This document shows positions 8,068 to 19,343 of a DNA stretch of 64,000 nt, one piece after another. The notes under the pieces are model-generated. The model saw only the letters and a program-made list of their open reading frames with translations. It searched no databases and was not told where the DNA came from. The stretch comes from CBFIGX01 sp965662265 (GTDB lineage Bacteria; Bacteroidota; Bacteroidia; Flavobacteriales; UBA7430), in NCBI GenBank assembly GCA_965662265.1, contig CBFIGX010000006.1:62001-126000 (forward strand), read 5' to 3'. Within the stretch, counting starts at the first letter, position 1. Each line of letters begins with the position of its first letter. The position numbers and the translations under genes were made by a program.

Positions 8068-10182
8068 ATGGCTAAAAGAGATCTAAAATTTACACGTAAC
8101 ATTGGTATCATGGCGCATATTGATGCTGGTAAAACAACAACTACCGAGCGTGTTTTGTACTATACAGGTGTGTCACACAAAATTGGTGAGGTTCATGATG
8201 GTGCAGCTACTATGGACTGGATGGAGCAAGAGCAGGAAAGAGGTATTACTATTACTTCTGCTGCTACAACTTGTTTTTGGAATTACCGAGAGAAGGAATA
8301 TCAAATGAATATTATTGATACTCCAGGTCACGTAGATTTTACCGTTGAAGTTGAGCGTTCGTTACGTGTTTTAGATGGTGCGGTGGCATTGTTCTGTGCA
8401 GTAGGTGGTGTTGAACCTCAGTCTGAGACTGTATGGCGTCAAGCTGATAAATATTCTGTTCCTCGTATTGGTTTCGTTAATAAAATGGACCGTGCAGGAG
8501 CTGACTTCTTTAACGTGGTTGCTCAAGTTAAAGATCGTTTAGGGGCGCACCCTGTTCCTCTACAAGTACCAATTGGTGCGGAGGATACATTTAAAGGTGT
8601 TGTAGACCTTATTTCCAATAAGGCAATTGTATGGAATGATGATACTCAAGGAATGACTTATGATGAGATAGAAATTCCTGAGGATCTAGTAAATACTGTT
8701 GCTGAGTGGAGAGAAAAGTTGATTGAGTCTATCGCTGAGTACGATGACAATTTGATGGAGAAATTCTTCGATAACCCAGATTCAATTACTCAAGACGAAA
8801 TAGAATCTGCTATCAAAGCAGCGGTGCACGATATGAAAATTACTCCTATGTTTTGTGGCTCTGCCTTCAAGAACAAAGGTGTGCAAGCTGTGCTAGATGC
8901 AGTAATGGAGTTTTTACCTTCTCCAGTAGATGTTGATTCTATTGTAGGTACAAACCCAAGAACAGAAGAAGAAGAAGAGCGTAAGCCTGACGTGACTGAG
9001 CCATTTGCAGCTTTGGCATTTAAGATTGCTACCGACCCATTTGTAGGTCGACTATGTTTCTTCAGAGTTTATTCTGGTAATTTAGATGCAGGTTCATATA
9101 TCTGGAACTCAAGAACTGGAAAAAAAGAGCGCATCTCACGTATATTCCAAATGCACTCGAATAAGCAGAATGCGATTGATAATATAGGTGCAGGTGATAT
9201 AGGTGCAGGTGTTGGATTTAAAGACATTCGTACTGGTGATACATTACATTCTGAAAAAGAGCCTATCGTATTAGAGTCAATGTCTTTCCCCGAGCCAGTA
9301 ATTGGTATTGCAGTCGAGCCTAAAACAAAGGCGGATGTTGATAAGATGGGTATGGCTTTGGCAAAGTTAGCCGAAGAAGACCCTACATTCCGTGTTGCTA
9401 CCAACGAGGAAACAGGTCAAACAGTGATTTCTGGTATGGGTGAACTTCACTTAGATATCCTTATTGATCGTATGCGTCGAGAATTTAAGGTAGAGTGTAA
9501 CCAAGGTGCTCCTCAAGTACAATATAAAGAAGCTATACGTGGAACATTCGAGCACAGACAAACTTATAAAAAGCAATCTGGTGGTAAAGGTAAATTTGCT
9601 GATATTCAGTTTAGAATTGAACCTGTAGTTGCTCCTGAAGGTGAAGAGGTGAAAGAAGGCTTGGAGTTTGTAGACCAAATTAAAGGTGGTTCTATTCCAA
9701 GAGAATTTATTCCTTCTGTTCAAAAAGGATTTACGCAAGCTATGACAACTGGACCTTTAGCTGGGTATCCAATGGATAGTTTAAAAGTTACCTTGTTTGA
9801 TGGTTCTTTCCACGCGGTGGATTCGGATGCCTTGTCATTCGAATTAGCTGCCAAGATGGGTTATAAAGAAGCTTGTAAGCAAGCACAACCCGCATTAATG
9901 GAGCCAGTAATGAAGTTGGAAGTTGTTACTCCAGAAGATTATATGGGAGATGTAGTAGCTGACTTGAATCGAAGAAGAGGTCAAGTAGCTGGAATGGATT
10001 CACGTAATGGAGCTCAGGTAATTAAAGCAAATGTTCCTCTCTCAGAGATGTTTGGATATGTTACAGCACTTCGTACTGTAACTTCAGGTAGAGCTACTTC
10101 AACTATGGAGTTCTCTCATTACGATGATTGTCCAAAGAATATTGCCGAGGAGGTAATATCAAAAGTTAACGGTAAAGCATAA
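8068..10182 (+). CDS. fusA: Elongation factor G
   Basis: Translocation GTPase that moves tRNA and mRNA through the ribosome, and with RRF recycles it. The 704-residue protein shows the P loop AHIDAGKT at 16-23, switch II DTPGH at 84-88 and NKMD at 138-141, followed by domains II-V with the GMGELHLDI segment. Its place between rpsG and rpsJ is conserved. The tuf gene that follows fusA in Escherichia coli is absent, and rpsJ starts 11 bases later. Confidence 0.98.
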   Translation: MAKRDLKFTRNIGIMAHIDAGKTTTTERVLYYTGVSHKIGEVHDGAATMDWMEQEQERGITITSAATTCFWNYREKEYQMNIIDTPGHVDFTVEVERSLRVLDGAVALFCAVGGVEPQSETVWRQADKYSVPRIGFVNKMDRAGADFFNVVAQVKDRLGAHPVPLQVPIGAEDTFKGVVDLISNKAIVWNDDTQGMTYDEIEIPEDLVNTVAEWREKLIESIAEYDDNLMEKFFDNPDSITQDEIESAIKAAVHDMKITPMFCGSAFKNKGVQAVLDAVMEFLPSPVDVDSIVGTNPRTEEEEERKPDVTEPFAALAFKIATDPFVGRLCFFRVYSGNLDAGSYIWNSRTGKKERISRIFQMHSNKQNAIDNIGAGDIGAGVGFKDIRTGDTLHSEKEPIVLESMSFPEPVIGIAVEPKTKADVDKMGMALAKLAEEDPTFRVATNEETGQTVISGMGELHLDILIDRMRREFKVECNQGAPQVQYKEAIRGTFEHRQTYKKQSGGKGKFADIQFRIEPVVAPEGEEVKEGLEFVDQIKGGSIPREFIPSVQKGFTQAMTTGPLAGYPMDSLKVTLFDGSFHAVDSDALSFELAAKMGYKEACKQAQPALMEPVMKLEVVTPEDYMGDVVADLNRRRGQVAGMDSRNGAQVIKANVPLSEMFGYVTALRTVTSGRATSTMEFSHYDDCPKNIAEEVISKVNGKA

Positions 10183-10193
10183 TTCAGCAAACT

Positions 10194-10499
10194 ATGAGTC
10201 AAAAGATTAGAATAAAGTTAAAGTCTTACGACCACAATTTAGTGGATAAATCTGCTGAGAAAATTGTGAAAACTGTTAAGACAACAGGTGCAGTAGTTAA
10301 TGGTCCAATTCCATTACCAACTCACAAAAAAATATACACAGTGCTTCGTTCTCCTCACGTCAATAAGAAAGCTCGTGAACAATTCGAGTTAAGTTCTTAC
10401 AAACGTTTGTTAGACATCTATAGTTCTTCTTCAAAAACTGTTGATGCTTTGATGAGGTTAGAATTACCTAGTGGTGTAGAAGTAGAGATTAAAGTTTAA
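10194..10499 (+). CDS. rpsJ: 30S ribosomal protein S10
   Basis: uS10 of the 30S head, also the NusE partner of NusB/NusG in antitermination. The protein has 101 residues with the conserved [14 protein letters not shown] and GPIPLPTHK segments. It opens the S10 part of the superoperon and starts 11 bases after fusA, with no separate promoter match in the gap. Confidence 0.98.
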   Translation: MSQKIRIKLKSYDHNLVDKSAEKIVKTVKTTGAVVNGPIPLPTHKKIYTVLRSPHVNKKAREQFELSSYKRLLDIYSSSSKTVDALMRLELPSGVEVEIKV

Positions 10500-10524
10500 T
10501 AAGTTATCCATTAAATAAACAAAA

Positions 10525-11142
10525 ATGCCAGGTTTAATTGGAAAAAAAGTAGGAATGACAAGCATCTTTAATGACCAAGGGAAAAATGTTCCTTGTACAG
10601 TTTTAGAAGTTGGTCCTTGTGTAGTAACACAAGTTAGAACCCTCGAAGCAGACGGTTACGAGGCTATTCAGCTTGGTTATGGCGAAAAGAAGGCAAAAAA
10701 TGTAGGTAAGGCACTTACAGGTCATTTTGCTAAAGCTAAAACTACTCCGAAAGTTAAAGTTCAAGAATTTAACGGATTCGAAAATGAACTTAATTTAGGG
10801 GATGTAGTTGATGTAGAGCTTTTCGTCGAAGGTGAATATGTTGATGTAACTGGTGTATCAAAGGGTAAAGGTTTTCAAGGAGTTGTTAAGCGACACGGTT
10901 TCCGAGGTGTAGGTGATGCTACTCACGGACAGCACAACCGTTTACGTGCTCCAGGTTCTATTGGTGCGGCTTCTTACCCTGCACGTGTATTCAAAGGAAT
11001 GCGCATGGCAGGTCGTATGGGAGGTGATCAGGTAACTGTCGCCAATCTTGAAGTCTTAAAAGTGATCAAGGACAAAAACTTATTAGTTGTAAAAGGTTCT
11101 GTGCCAGGGCCGAAAAACTCACTCTTAACGATCGAGAAATAA
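10525..11142 (+). CDS. rplC: 50S ribosomal protein L3
   Basis: uL3, an early assembly protein that binds the 3' end of 23S rRNA near the peptidyl transferase centre. It has 205 residues, with the [14 protein letters not shown] and [10 protein letters not shown] motifs. The stop codon overlaps the rplD start by one base (TAATG), suggesting translational coupling. Confidence 0.98.
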   Translation: MPGLIGKKVGMTSIFNDQGKNVPCTVLEVGPCVVTQVRTLEADGYEAIQLGYGEKKAKNVGKALTGHFAKAKTTPKVKVQEFNGFENELNLGDVVDVELFVEGEYVDVTGVSKGKGFQGVVKRHGFRGVGDATHGQHNRLRAPGSIGAASYPARVFKGMRMAGRMGGDQVTVANLEVLKVIKDKNLLVVKGSVPGPKNSLLTIEK

Positions 11143-11768
11143 TGGAAGCAGTAGTATTAGATATTAAGGGTAAAGATACAGGTAGAAAAGTGTCTTTAAA
11201 CGATGCAATCTATGCCATCGAGCCAAACGATCACGCTATATATTTAGACGTAAAGCACTACTTGGCTAACCAACGCCAAGGTACCCACAAGTCTAAAGAA
11301 AGAGCAGAGATTACAGGATCTACAAGAAAAATTAAGAAGCAAAAAGGAACCGGTACCGCTCGTGCAGGTAGTATAAAATCTCCTGTGTTTAGAGGTGGTG
11401 GTCGTATTTTTGGACCTCGTCCAAGAAATTATTCTTTCAAGCTCAATAAAAAACTAAAAGTTTTAGCTCGTAAATCAGCGTTCACTATGAAAGCTAAAGA
11501 CGAGACGATTCTTGTTTTAGAGAACTTTTCGTTTGAGACGCCCAAGACGGCTTCTTACACAGAAATTTTAACTAACCTAGGGCTTTCAGGTAAAAAAACC
11601 CTATTGGTGCTAGGAGATTCAAATAAAAATGTATATTTGTCGTCGCGAAATTTACAGCGCACAGAGGTTGTAACCACCTCTGAATTAAGTACTTATAAGA
11701 TACTTAATGCTGGAACCTTATTATTGACAGAGGACGCGGTAGAGAAAATAGATAACATTTTAAGCTAA
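11142..11768 (+). CDS. rplD: 50S ribosomal protein L4
   Basis: uL4, which lines the peptide exit tunnel with an extended loop. In Escherichia coli it also autoregulates the S10 operon. The 208 residues include the tunnel-loop region [12 protein letters not shown] and the FGPRPRNY motif. It starts on the last base of the rplC stop codon and is followed by rplW after 7 bases. Confidence 0.97.
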   Translation: MEAVVLDIKGKDTGRKVSLNDAIYAIEPNDHAIYLDVKHYLANQRQGTHKSKERAEITGSTRKIKKQKGTGTARAGSIKSPVFRGGGRIFGPRPRNYSFKLNKKLKVLARKSAFTMKAKDETILVLENFSFETPKTASYTEILTNLGLSGKKTLLVLGDSNKNVYLSSRNLQRTEVVTTSELSTYKILNAGTLLLTEDAVEKIDNILS

Positions 11769-11775
11769 ACAGACT

Positions 11776-12066
11776 ATGGATATTCTTATTAAACCGGTTA
11801 TTACCGAGAAGATGACAGATGAAAGTGAAAAGTATAATCGCTTTGGTTTTGTTGTTGATAGGAGAGCTAATAAGCTTGAAATCAAAGACGCTGTGGAAAA
11901 AACCTACGGTGTGTCTGTACAAAAAGTAAGAACTATGATTTATCCAGGAAAAGCCAAATCTCGTAATACGAAAGGTGGCGTAATTAGTGGAAGAACAAAT
12001 TCTTACAAGAAAGCTATTGTAGAAATAGCTGAAGGTGATAGTATTGATTTTTATAGCAATATTTAA
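11776..12066 (+). CDS. rplW: 50S ribosomal protein L23
   Basis: uL23, located at the tunnel exit and a docking site for trigger factor and SRP. It has 96 residues, with the IKPVITEKM start and the VRTMIYPGK segment. It lies between rplD and rplB with gaps of 7 bases on each side. Confidence 0.97.
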   Translation: MDILIKPVITEKMTDESEKYNRFGFVVDRRANKLEIKDAVEKTYGVSVQKVRTMIYPGKAKSRNTKGGVISGRTNSYKKAIVEIAEGDSIDFYSNI

Positions 12067-12073
12067 ATAGATT

Positions 12074-12898
<825 letters not shown>

Positions 12899-12903
12899 TA
12901 GAT

Positions 12904-13182
12904 ATGGCGCGTTCACTAAAAAAAGGACCTTACGTACACTATAAGCTAGAAAAGAAAGTTCTTGCTAATGCTGAGTCTAGTAAAAAAACGGTAATCAAAA
13001 CTTGGTCTAGAGCCTCGATGATTACGCCTGATTTTGTTGGTCAAACTATAGCAGTACATAATGGTCGGCAGTTTATTCCTGTTTTTGTAACAGAAAACAT
13101 GGTAGGTCATAAGTTGGGCGAATTTGCCCTTACCCGTACCTATAGAGGTCATGGTGGTAAAAAAGATAAGGGTAGAAGATAA
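12904..13182 (+). CDS. rpsS: 30S ribosomal protein S19
   Basis: uS19, in the 30S head, forming intersubunit bridges and binding with S13. It has 92 residues, with the [11 protein letters not shown] start and [11 protein letters not shown] near the C-terminus. Gene order rplB-rpsS-rplV is canonical. Confidence 0.98.
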   Translation: MARSLKKGPYVHYKLEKKVLANAESSKKTVIKTWSRASMITPDFVGQTIAVHNGRQFIPVFVTENMVGHKLGEFALTRTYRGHGGKKDKGRR

Positions 13183-13200
13183 CAGTATTAAGCCTTAATC

Positions 13201-13605
13201 ATGGGAAAAAGAAAACATAATACGGCAGTAGCAATAAAGGAAGCACGTGCTAACGTTGCTTTTGCAAAGCTAAATAATTGCCCTACTTCCCCAAGAAAAA
13301 TGCGTCTTGTGGCTGATTTGGTACGTGGAGTTGAAGTAAATAAGGCTCTACAAATTTTGAAGTTTAACACTAAGGAGGCATCTAACCGTTTAGAGAAGTT
13401 ACTTCTTTCTGCTATTGCTAATTGGCAAGCAAAGAATGAAGATGCTCGTATGGAAGATAGTGGTCTGTTCGTCAAGGAAATTCAAGTAGATTCTGCTCGA
13501 GTTTTGAAGCGATTACGACCAGCCCCTCAAGGTAGAGCTCACAGAATTAGAAAGCGTTCAAATCATGTAACAGTCGTGATAGGAAGTAAATCAGAAAAAG
13601 AATAA
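13201..13605 (+). CDS. rplV: 50S ribosomal protein L22
   Basis: uL22, whose beta hairpin reaches into the exit tunnel and contributes to the macrolide-binding region. The 134 residues include [15 protein letters not shown] and the C-terminal hairpin region [16 protein letters not shown]. There is no tunnel-loop insertion. It is followed by rpsC after 6 bases. Confidence 0.97.
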   Translation: MGKRKHNTAVAIKEARANVAFAKLNNCPTSPRKMRLVADLVRGVEVNKALQILKFNTKEASNRLEKLLLSAIANWQAKNEDARMEDSGLFVKEIQVDSARVLKRLRPAPQGRAHRIRKRSNHVTVVIGSKSEKE

Positions 13606-13611
13606 CCTGAT

Positions 13612-14331
13612 ATGGGACAAAAGACTAATCCAATAGGTAACCGTTTGGGAATCATCAGAGGATGGGATTCGGCATGGTATGGCGGAAAAAACTTCGGTGA
13701 CAAAATAGCAGAAGACAGCAAAATACGAAAGTATATTGATGCTCGTTTGTCTAAGGCAAGTGTTTCTAAAGTAATCATCGAACGTACATTAAAACTCGTT
13801 ACAATTACAATTTGCACTGCTAGACCTGGTATTATTATCGGTAAAGGTGGTTCAGAGGTAGATCGATTGAAAGAAGAGTTAAAAAAATTAACTCAGAAAG
13901 ATGTTCAGGTGAATATCTACGAAATTAAAAGACCAGAGATTGATGCGAAACTAGTTGGTGCAAGTATAGCTCGCCAGATAGAAGGACGTATTTCATATCG
14001 TCGTGCCGTTAAAATGGCCATTGCTTCTGCAATGCGAATGGGTGCTGAAGGAATCAAAATCCAAGTATCTGGTAGACTAAATGGCGCCGAGATGGCTCGT
14101 TCAGAAATGTATAAAGATGGTAGAACACCATTGCATACTTTCCGAGCGGATATTGATTATGCCCTTGTAGAGTCGCATACCACATATGGAGTACTTGGAG
14201 TTAAAGTTTGGATATGTAAAGGTGAGTTATACGGAAAGCGTGACTTAACTCCTATTGAAACTTTATCGAAAGGTCCTAAGAAACAAGGTCGTGGTTCCCG
14301 AGGTGGTTCACAACGTAGAAAAAGAAAGTAG
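13612..14331 (+). CDS. rpsC: 30S ribosomal protein S3
   Basis: uS3, at the mRNA entry channel, with helicase-supporting function. The 239 residues contain the KH domain ([20 protein letters not shown] region) and the C-terminal S3 domain. The protein ends in a Gly/Arg-rich basic tail (about residues 218-239). Context is rplV upstream and rplP downstream. Confidence 0.98.
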   Translation: MGQKTNPIGNRLGIIRGWDSAWYGGKNFGDKIAEDSKIRKYIDARLSKASVSKVIIERTLKLVTITICTARPGIIIGKGGSEVDRLKEELKKLTQKDVQVNIYEIKRPEIDAKLVGASIARQIEGRISYRRAVKMAIASAMRMGAEGIKIQVSGRLNGAEMARSEMYKDGRTPLHTFRADIDYALVESHTTYGVLGVKVWICKGELYGKRDLTPIETLSKGPKKQGRGSRGGSQRRKRK

Positions 14332-14359
14332 TAATAAGCTCTACTAAAACGTAAGAAAG

Positions 14360-14782
14360 ATGTTACAACCAAAAAGAACGAAGTTCCGTAAGATGCAAAA
14401 AGGCCGCATGAAGGGTAATGCCGGGCGTGGTAATCAAATTGCATTCGGATCTTTCGCTATCAAAGCTTTGGAAGAATGTTGGATTACTTCACGTCAAATT
14501 GAAGCAGCTCGTATCGCGGCAACCCGTTATATGAAACGTGAAGGTCAGATGTGGATTCGTATTTTTCCAGACAAACCTATTACTAAAAAACCTGCCGAAG
14601 TTCGAATGGGTAAAGGTAAAGGTGCACCAGAATATTGGGCTGCAGTTGTTAAACCAGGACGTGTTATGTTCGAACTAGATGGAGTTTCTAGAGAGGTCGC
14701 TCAAGAAGCCCTGCGTTTATCAGCTCAAAAACTGCCAATAACAACTAAGTTCGTAGTTAGAAGAGACTACGTTGAAGCTTAA
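14360..14782 (+). CDS. rplP: 50S ribosomal protein L16
   Basis: uL16, which positions tRNA near the A site and the peptidyl transferase centre. It has 140 residues, with [16 protein letters not shown] at the start, [24 protein letters not shown] in the middle (the segment carrying the conserved Arg of the family) and a normal C-terminus. It is followed by rpmC after 17 bases. Confidence 0.98.
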   Translation: MLQPKRTKFRKMQKGRMKGNAGRGNQIAFGSFAIKALEECWITSRQIEAARIAATRYMKREGQMWIRIFPDKPITKKPAEVRMGKGKGAPEYWAAVVKPGRVMFELDGVSREVAQEALRLSAQKLPITTKFVVRRDYVEA

Positions 14783-14799
14783 TCGATAAATTTTTAGCG

Positions 14800-14994
14800 A
14801 TGAAACAAGCTGTAATTATTGAAATGACAACTGAGGAGTTGATAGGTAAACTTGAACAGGAAAGAGCTACACTTGCTAAACTAAATTTAGCACATGCAGT
14901 ATCTCCTTTAGAGAACCCTTTACAAATTCGTCAAACAAAGAAAACAGTTGCACGAATTCTAACAGAAGTTAGAAGAAGAGAAATACAAGCATAA
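14800..14994 (+). CDS. rpmC: 50S ribosomal protein L29
   Basis: uL29, a small helical hairpin protein at the tunnel exit beside L23. It has 64 residues, with the family pattern of a first helix around LIGKLEQERATLAKL and a second ending TVARILTEVRRREIQA. It fits canonical order between rplP and rpsQ. Confidence 0.95.
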   Translation: MKQAVIIEMTTEELIGKLEQERATLAKLNLAHAVSPLENPLQIRQTKKTVARILTEVRRREIQA

Positions 14995-15000
14995 AACAAG

Positions 15001-15258
15001 ATGGAAACTAGAAATCTTAGAAAAGAACGTGTAGGGGTTGTAAAGAGCAACAAAATGCACAAATCTGTTACCGTGTCTATCCAACGTAAAGAAAGACATG
15101 CTATGTACGGAAAGTTCGTGAAGAAATCTTCTACTTTTGTTGCTCATGATGAGAAAAATGATTGCAATATCGGAGATACGGTGCGCATCATGGAAACACG
15201 TCCACTGAGTAAAACAAAGAATTGGAGAGTAGTAGAAATCCTAGAAAGAGCTAAGTAA
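15001..15258 (+). CDS. rpsQ: 30S ribosomal protein S17
   Basis: uS17, a primary 16S rRNA binding protein with an OB fold. It has 85 residues, with the [20 protein letters not shown] start and the [16 protein letters not shown] motif. The stop codon is one base before the rplN start, so the two are likely coupled. Confidence 0.97.
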   Translation: METRNLRKERVGVVKSNKMHKSVTVSIQRKERHAMYGKFVKKSSTFVAHDEKNDCNIGDTVRIMETRPLSKTKNWRVVEILERAK

Positions 15259-15259
15259 G

Positions 15260-15628
15260 ATGGTACAACAGGAAAGTCGATTAAAAGTAGCCGACAACAC
15301 GGGTGCCAAAGAAGTACTTTGTATTCGTGTATTAGGTGGTACTCGCAGAAGATACGCCTCATTAGGAGATAAGATTGTTGTTACTGTTAAGTCTGCAATA
15401 CCTGCAGGAACAGTAAAAAAAGGTCAAGTGTCTACGGCAGTAGTTGTTCGTACAAAAAAAGAAGTACGTCGTCAAGATGGATCGTATATTCGATTTGATG
15501 ACAATGCTTGTGTTTTGTTAAGTACTACTGGAGAAATGAGAGGTACACGTGTATTCGGGCCAGTAGCCCGAGAACTACGTGACAAGCAGTACATGAAAAT
15601 AGTTTCACTAGCACCAGAGGTGTTATAA
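15260..15628 (+). CDS. rplN: 50S ribosomal protein L14
   Basis: uL14, at the subunit interface, and the docking site for the silencing factor RsfS (a candidate RsfS is encoded at 56989-57363). It has 122 residues, starting [18 protein letters not shown] and carrying [11 protein letters not shown] and FGPVARELR. It opens the spc part of the superoperon. Confidence 0.98.
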   Translation: MVQQESRLKVADNTGAKEVLCIRVLGGTRRRYASLGDKIVVTVKSAIPAGTVKKGQVSTAVVVRTKKEVRRQDGSYIRFDDNACVLLSTTGEMRGTRVFGPVARELRDKQYMKIVSLAPEVL

Positions 15629-15639
15629 AAACAATTAGG

Positions 15640-15954
15640 ATGTCTAAAATACACATAAAAAAAGGAGATACAGTAAAAGTATTGTCAGGTGCCGACAACG
15701 GTAAAACTGGCAAGGTAGTTTCTGTCGATCTTCAAAAATCAAGAGCCTTCGTAGAAGGCGTAAACATGGTGTCGAAACATACAAAGCCAAGTGCTACTAG
15801 CCCTCAAGGAGGGATTATCAAAAGCGAGGCTTCTGTTCATATTTCTAACCTTATGGTCGTTGATTCGAAAGGTCAAGCTAGCCGTATAGGAAGAAAGCTT
15901 AATGATGCAGGTAAGTTAGTTAGATACTCCAAAAAATCAGGGGAGGTTTTATAA
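15640..15954 (+). CDS. rplX: 50S ribosomal protein L24
   Basis: uL24, an assembly initiator protein with a KOW domain ([20 protein letters not shown]). It has 104 residues. Its TAA overlaps the rplE ATG by one base. The bases encoding Ser-Gly-Glu-Val at its end form a ggggagg tract that sits at Shine-Dalgarno distance from rplE. Confidence 0.97.
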   Translation: MSKIHIKKGDTVKVLSGADNGKTGKVVSVDLQKSRAFVEGVNMVSKHTKPSATSPQGGIIKSEASVHISNLMVVDSKGQASRIGRKLNDAGKLVRYSKKSGEVL

Positions 15955-16502
15955 TGTCGTATACTCCAAGACTACAAGAGAAATATCGCAACGAGATTGT
16001 TGCGGCTCTCACGGAGCGCATGGGTTACAAAAATATCATGCAAGTGCCCAAGTTAGAGAAGATTTGTTTGAATCAAGGGATTGGTGAAGCTACTACAGAT
16101 AAGAAATTAGTTGAAGTAGCAGCTGATGAGATGACTCGTATCTGCGGTCAGAAAGCCGTAGGAACTCTTTCAAAGAAAGATATCTCCAACTTTAAACTAA
16201 GAAAGGGAATGCCAGTAGGTGTTCGTGTTACATTACGTGGAGAACGTATGTATGAATTCTTAGATCGTTTAGTTTCTACTGCTCTTCCTGCGGTACGTGA
16301 CTTCCACGGGATTAATCCAAAAGGATTTGACGGTAGAGGTAACTACAATTTAGGAATTAAAGAGCAGATCATATTCCCTGAGATCTTCATTGATCAAGTG
16401 AATAAGATTACCGGTATGGATATTACATTTGTAACATCTGCAAATACTGATAAAGAAGCTTTTGAGTTGTTAAAAGAATTTGGTTTACCATTTAAAAAAT
16501 AA
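15954..16502 (+). CDS. rplE: 50S ribosomal protein L5
   Basis: uL5, the 5S rRNA-binding protein of the central protuberance. It has 182 residues, with [24 protein letters not shown] and the [15 protein letters not shown] segment. A GGAGG tract 7 bases before the ATG (15942-15946) looks like a Shine-Dalgarno site, unusual in this phylum, but it also encodes the end of rplX. The one-base stop/start overlap makes coupling likely. Confidence 0.98.
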   Translation: MSYTPRLQEKYRNEIVAALTERMGYKNIMQVPKLEKICLNQGIGEATTDKKLVEVAADEMTRICGQKAVGTLSKKDISNFKLRKGMPVGVRVTLRGERMYEFLDRLVSTALPAVRDFHGINPKGFDGRGNYNLGIKEQIIFPEIFIDQVNKITGMDITFVTSANTDKEAFELLKEFGLPFKK

Positions 16503-16507
16503 GTAGG

Positions 16508-16777
16508 ATGGCAAAAGAATCAATGAAAGCCAGAGAGCTTAAAAGACAAAAACTGGTAGAAAAATACGCTGAAAAGCGCGCGGCTTTAAAAGCAGCTGGG
16601 GACTATGTAGGTTTGCAAAAACTTCCAAAAGACGCCTCACCTGTTCGTTTACACAACCGTTGTAAATTAACTGGTAGACCGAAAGGTTACATGCGTCAGT
16701 TTGGAATCTCTCGTGTTACATTCCGTGAGATGGCAAATTTCGGATTGATTCCAGGTGTTAAAAAAGCCAGTTGGTAA
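16508..16777 (+). CDS. rpsN: 30S ribosomal protein S14, zinc-free form
   Basis: uS14 of the 30S head. The 89-residue protein is the long form without the two CxxC zinc motifs; its only Cys is in [13 protein letters not shown]. The C-terminal [14 protein letters not shown] and GVKKASW segments are canonical. It does not need zinc, in line with the zinc-ligand-poor L36 encoded nearby (21673-21789). Confidence 0.97.
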   Translation: MAKESMKARELKRQKLVEKYAEKRAALKAAGDYVGLQKLPKDASPVRLHNRCKLTGRPKGYMRQFGISRVTFREMANFGLIPGVKKASW

Positions 16778-16796
16778 ACTGATAAACTTACAAATT

Positions 16797-17195
16797 ATGT
16801 ATACAGATCCAATAGCAGATTACTTAACGCGTCTTCGTAACGCCATAATGGCGAACCACAGAGTCGTTGAAGTGCCTGCGTCAAACCTAAAAAAAGAAAT
16901 AACAAAGATCTTAAAAGATCAAGGTTATATCTTGAACTATAAGTTCGAAAATAACAACGCACAAGGTAGCATCAAAATTGCTTTGAAATACAATGCTATT
17001 ACAAAGCTACCTGCTATTACTTCACTAAAAAGAGCTTCTAAACCAGGCTTACGTAAATATTCTTCGGCATCAAATATGCCAAGAGTATTAAATGGTTTAG
17101 GTGTTGCAATCGTATCTACCTCAAAAGGTGTTATGACCGATAAGGAAGCACGTACATTAAATGTAGGTGGCGAAGTAATATGTTACGTTTATTAA
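16797..17195 (+). CDS. rpsH: 30S ribosomal protein S8
   Basis: uS8, a primary 16S rRNA binder of the central domain and, in Escherichia coli, the spc operon repressor. It has 132 residues. I chose the ATG giving [16 protein letters not shown] because the family begins there; an in-frame ATG 42 bases upstream lies inside the end of rpsN and would add unconserved residues. The C-terminal GGEVICYVY is typical. Confidence 0.97.
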   Translation: MYTDPIADYLTRLRNAIMANHRVVEVPASNLKKEITKILKDQGYILNYKFENNNAQGSIKIALKYNAITKLPAITSLKRASKPGLRKYSSASNMPRVLNGLGVAIVSTSKGVMTDKEARTLNVGGEVICYVY

Positions 17196-17215
17196 TTAAC
17201 GGAAAACATTAAGAA

Positions 17216-17767
17216 ATGTCAAGAATAGGTAAACAACCAGTCTTAATTCCTTCAGGAACTACCGTTACAGTCTCTTCATCAAATGAAGTTTCTGTTAAGG
17301 GTAAGCTAGGGGAATTATCTATGCAGGTTACAGAGCCAATCGTGGTAAAAGTAGAGGAATCTGTCGTTACTGTCGAAAGACCAAATGATCAAAAAGATGT
17401 TCGAGCAAAGCACGGTTTATATCGAGCTTTGATTCAAAATATGGTTGATGGTGTTACAACAGGTTATACTAAGGAACTTGAACTTGTTGGAGTAGGTTAT
17501 CGTGCTTCAAACAAAGGTCAGTTGCTGGAATTAAGTTTAGGATACTCTCACAATATTGTGATTGAAGTGTGTCCTGAGGTTAAAGTGGAAACAGTATCAG
17601 AAAAGGGTAAAAACCCAATTGTCAAATTAACTTCAAATGATAAGCAACTTATAGGAATGGTAGCGGCTAAAATTCGCTCTATGAGAAAGCCTGAGCCATA
17701 CAAAGGTAAAGGTATTAAGTTTGTTGGTGAACAAATTAGAAGAAAAGCAGGTAAAACTGCAGGCTAA
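17216..17767 (+). CDS. rplF: 50S ribosomal protein L6
   Basis: uL6, near the sarcin-ricin loop and the GTPase factor-binding site. It has 183 residues with two similar alpha/beta domains; the second contains the conserved [10 protein letters not shown] motif before the basic KAGKTAG tail. It precedes rplR by 10 bases. Confidence 0.98.
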   Translation: MSRIGKQPVLIPSGTTVTVSSSNEVSVKGKLGELSMQVTEPIVVKVEESVVTVERPNDQKDVRAKHGLYRALIQNMVDGVTTGYTKELELVGVGYRASNKGQLLELSLGYSHNIVIEVCPEVKVETVSEKGKNPIVKLTSNDKQLIGMVAAKIRSMRKPEPYKGKGIKFVGEQIRRKAGKTAG

Positions 17768-17777
17768 AATAGAAGCT

Positions 17778-18131
17778 ATGGCATTGTCAAAAGAATATAG
17801 AAGAAAGCGTATCAAAATGCGTGTTCGTAAGAACATCAATGGTACAGCTACAACTCCAAGACTTTCAGTTTTTAGAAGTAACAAGTCGATTTACGCTCAG
17901 TTAATCGATGATTTAGCAGGTAAGACAATTGTCGCTGTTGGATCTACAGATAAAGTTGTTAAAGCAGAGGGAACTAAGAGCGAACAAGCCAACCTAGTTG
18001 GTAAGGCCCTTGCCGAAAAAGCTGTTGCTGCTGGAATCACGGAATGTGTTTTCGATAGAAACGGCTATTTATATCACGGAAGAGTAAAATCTTTAGCCGA
18101 AGGTGCTAGAGAAGGTGGACTTAAATTCTAA
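17778..18131 (+). CDS. rplR: 50S ribosomal protein L18
   Basis: uL18, which binds 5S rRNA with L5. It has 117 residues, starting [18 protein letters not shown], with the [14 protein letters not shown] motif and the ending [13 protein letters not shown]...AREGGLKF. An upstream in-frame ATG at 17721 lies in the rplF coding region and is rejected. Confidence 0.97.
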   Translation: MALSKEYRRKRIKMRVRKNINGTATTPRLSVFRSNKSIYAQLIDDLAGKTIVAVGSTDKVVKAEGTKSEQANLVGKALAEKAVAAGITECVFDRNGYLYHGRVKSLAEGAREGGLKF

Positions 18132-18137
18132 GAAATT

Positions 18138-18665
18138 ATGGCTAGTAAATACTATAACCTAGAAAAAGTTAAGCCTTCAGGCTTAGAGCTAAAAGAGCGC
18201 TTAGTAGGTATTCAACGTGTAACCAAAGTTACCAAGGGTGGTAGAACATTTAGTTTTTCTGCCATTATGGTAGTTGGTAACGAAGAAGGAGTTGTGGGAC
18301 ATGGAATGGGTAAGGCTCAAGAAGTTGTTTCGGCAATTACTAAAGGCACTGAAGATGCTAAGAAAAATTTATACCGAATTCCCGTTGTAAATGGAACCAT
18401 ACCTCACGAGCAAAATGGAAAATTTGGTGGATCTCGAATTTTTATGCGTCCTGCCTCACATGGTACCGGAGTTATTGCTGGAGGTGCAATGCGTGCCGTA
18501 GTAGAATCTGTTGGTATTCACGATATTTTGGCAAAATCTAAAGGTTCATCGAATCCTCACAATGTTGTTAAAGCAACCATGGATGCTTTACTTCAATTAA
18601 GAGATGCTCATTCTGTAGCTTCTCAAAGAGGTATTTCTATGAGCAAAGTCTTTAACGGTAAATAA
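18138..18665 (+). CDS. rpsE: 30S ribosomal protein S5
   Basis: uS5, on the solvent side of the 30S body, important for decoding accuracy and mRNA unwinding. It has 175 residues, with [14 protein letters not shown] at the double-stranded RNA-binding fold and the [13 protein letters not shown] motif. It lies between rplR and rpmD in canonical order. Confidence 0.98.
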   Translation: MASKYYNLEKVKPSGLELKERLVGIQRVTKVTKGGRTFSFSAIMVVGNEEGVVGHGMGKAQEVVSAITKGTEDAKKNLYRIPVVNGTIPHEQNGKFGGSRIFMRPASHGTGVIAGGAMRAVVESVGIHDILAKSKGSSNPHNVVKATMDALLQLRDAHSVASQRGISMSKVFNGK

Positions 18666-18673
18666 AGAACAAG

Positions 18674-18856
18674 ATGTCCAAAATTAAAATTAAGCAAGTT
18701 CGTAGTAAGATCGATAGACCTGAGCGTCAAAAAAGAACGCTTGAGGCATTAGGTCTTAAGAAAATCAATCAAGTTGTAGAGCAAGAGGCTACTCCTCAAA
18801 TTTTAGGAATGGTTAATGCTGTTAAGCACTTAGTTGAAGTAGAAGAAGTTAAATAA
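18674..18856 (+). CDS. rpmD: 50S ribosomal protein L30
   Basis: uL30, a small non-essential 50S protein. It has 60 residues, with IKIKQVRSKIDRPERQK and the TLEALGLKKINQVVE core, and the MVNAVKHLVEVEEV end. It precedes rplO by 22 bases. Confidence 0.96.
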   Translation: MSKIKIKQVRSKIDRPERQKRTLEALGLKKINQVVEQEATPQILGMVNAVKHLVEVEEVK

Positions 18857-18878
18857 GAACCATTTAAGTAATCGTTAG

Positions 18879-19328
18879 ATGAATTTAAGTAATTTGAAAC
18901 CGGCTGCTGGCTCGGTAAAAAATAAAAAGCGTATTGCACGTGGACAGGGTTCTGGTCATGGTGGTACCGCCACACGTGGTCATAAAGGACAAAAATCCCG
19001 CTCTGGTTACTCAAGGAAAATTGGTTTCGAAGGTGGTCAAATGCCACTACAACGACGCGTGCCAAAATTTGGGTTCAAGAATATTAATCGTATAGAATAC
19101 AAGGGAATTAATCTTGACACACTTCAGACTCTAGTTGACAATAAGAAAATTAAGGACGAAGTAAATATCGAAGTATTAATTGCGAATGGATTAATGCGCA
19201 AAAATGATCTAGTAAAGATTTTGGGGAGGGGTGCCTTAAAAGCTAAACTAAACATTAGTGCTCATAAATTTACTGCTACTGCCAAAGCAGCAATAGAAGC
19301 TGTAGATGGTACTGCTACTACCCTTTAA
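18879..19328 (+). CDS. rplO: 50S ribosomal protein L15
   Basis: uL15, a late assembly protein with a long basic N-terminal extension penetrating the 50S core (residues about 10-45, with RIARGQGSGHGGTATRGHKGQ). It has 149 residues in total. It is directly followed by secY, as in most bacteria. Confidence 0.97.
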   Translation: MNLSNLKPAAGSVKNKKRIARGQGSGHGGTATRGHKGQKSRSGYSRKIGFEGGQMPLQRRVPKFGFKNINRIEYKGINLDTLQTLVDNKKIKDEVNIEVLIANGLMRKNDLVKILGRGALKAKLNISAHKFTATAKAAIEAVDGTATTL

Positions 19329-19343
19329 TAAGCCCCCATACTT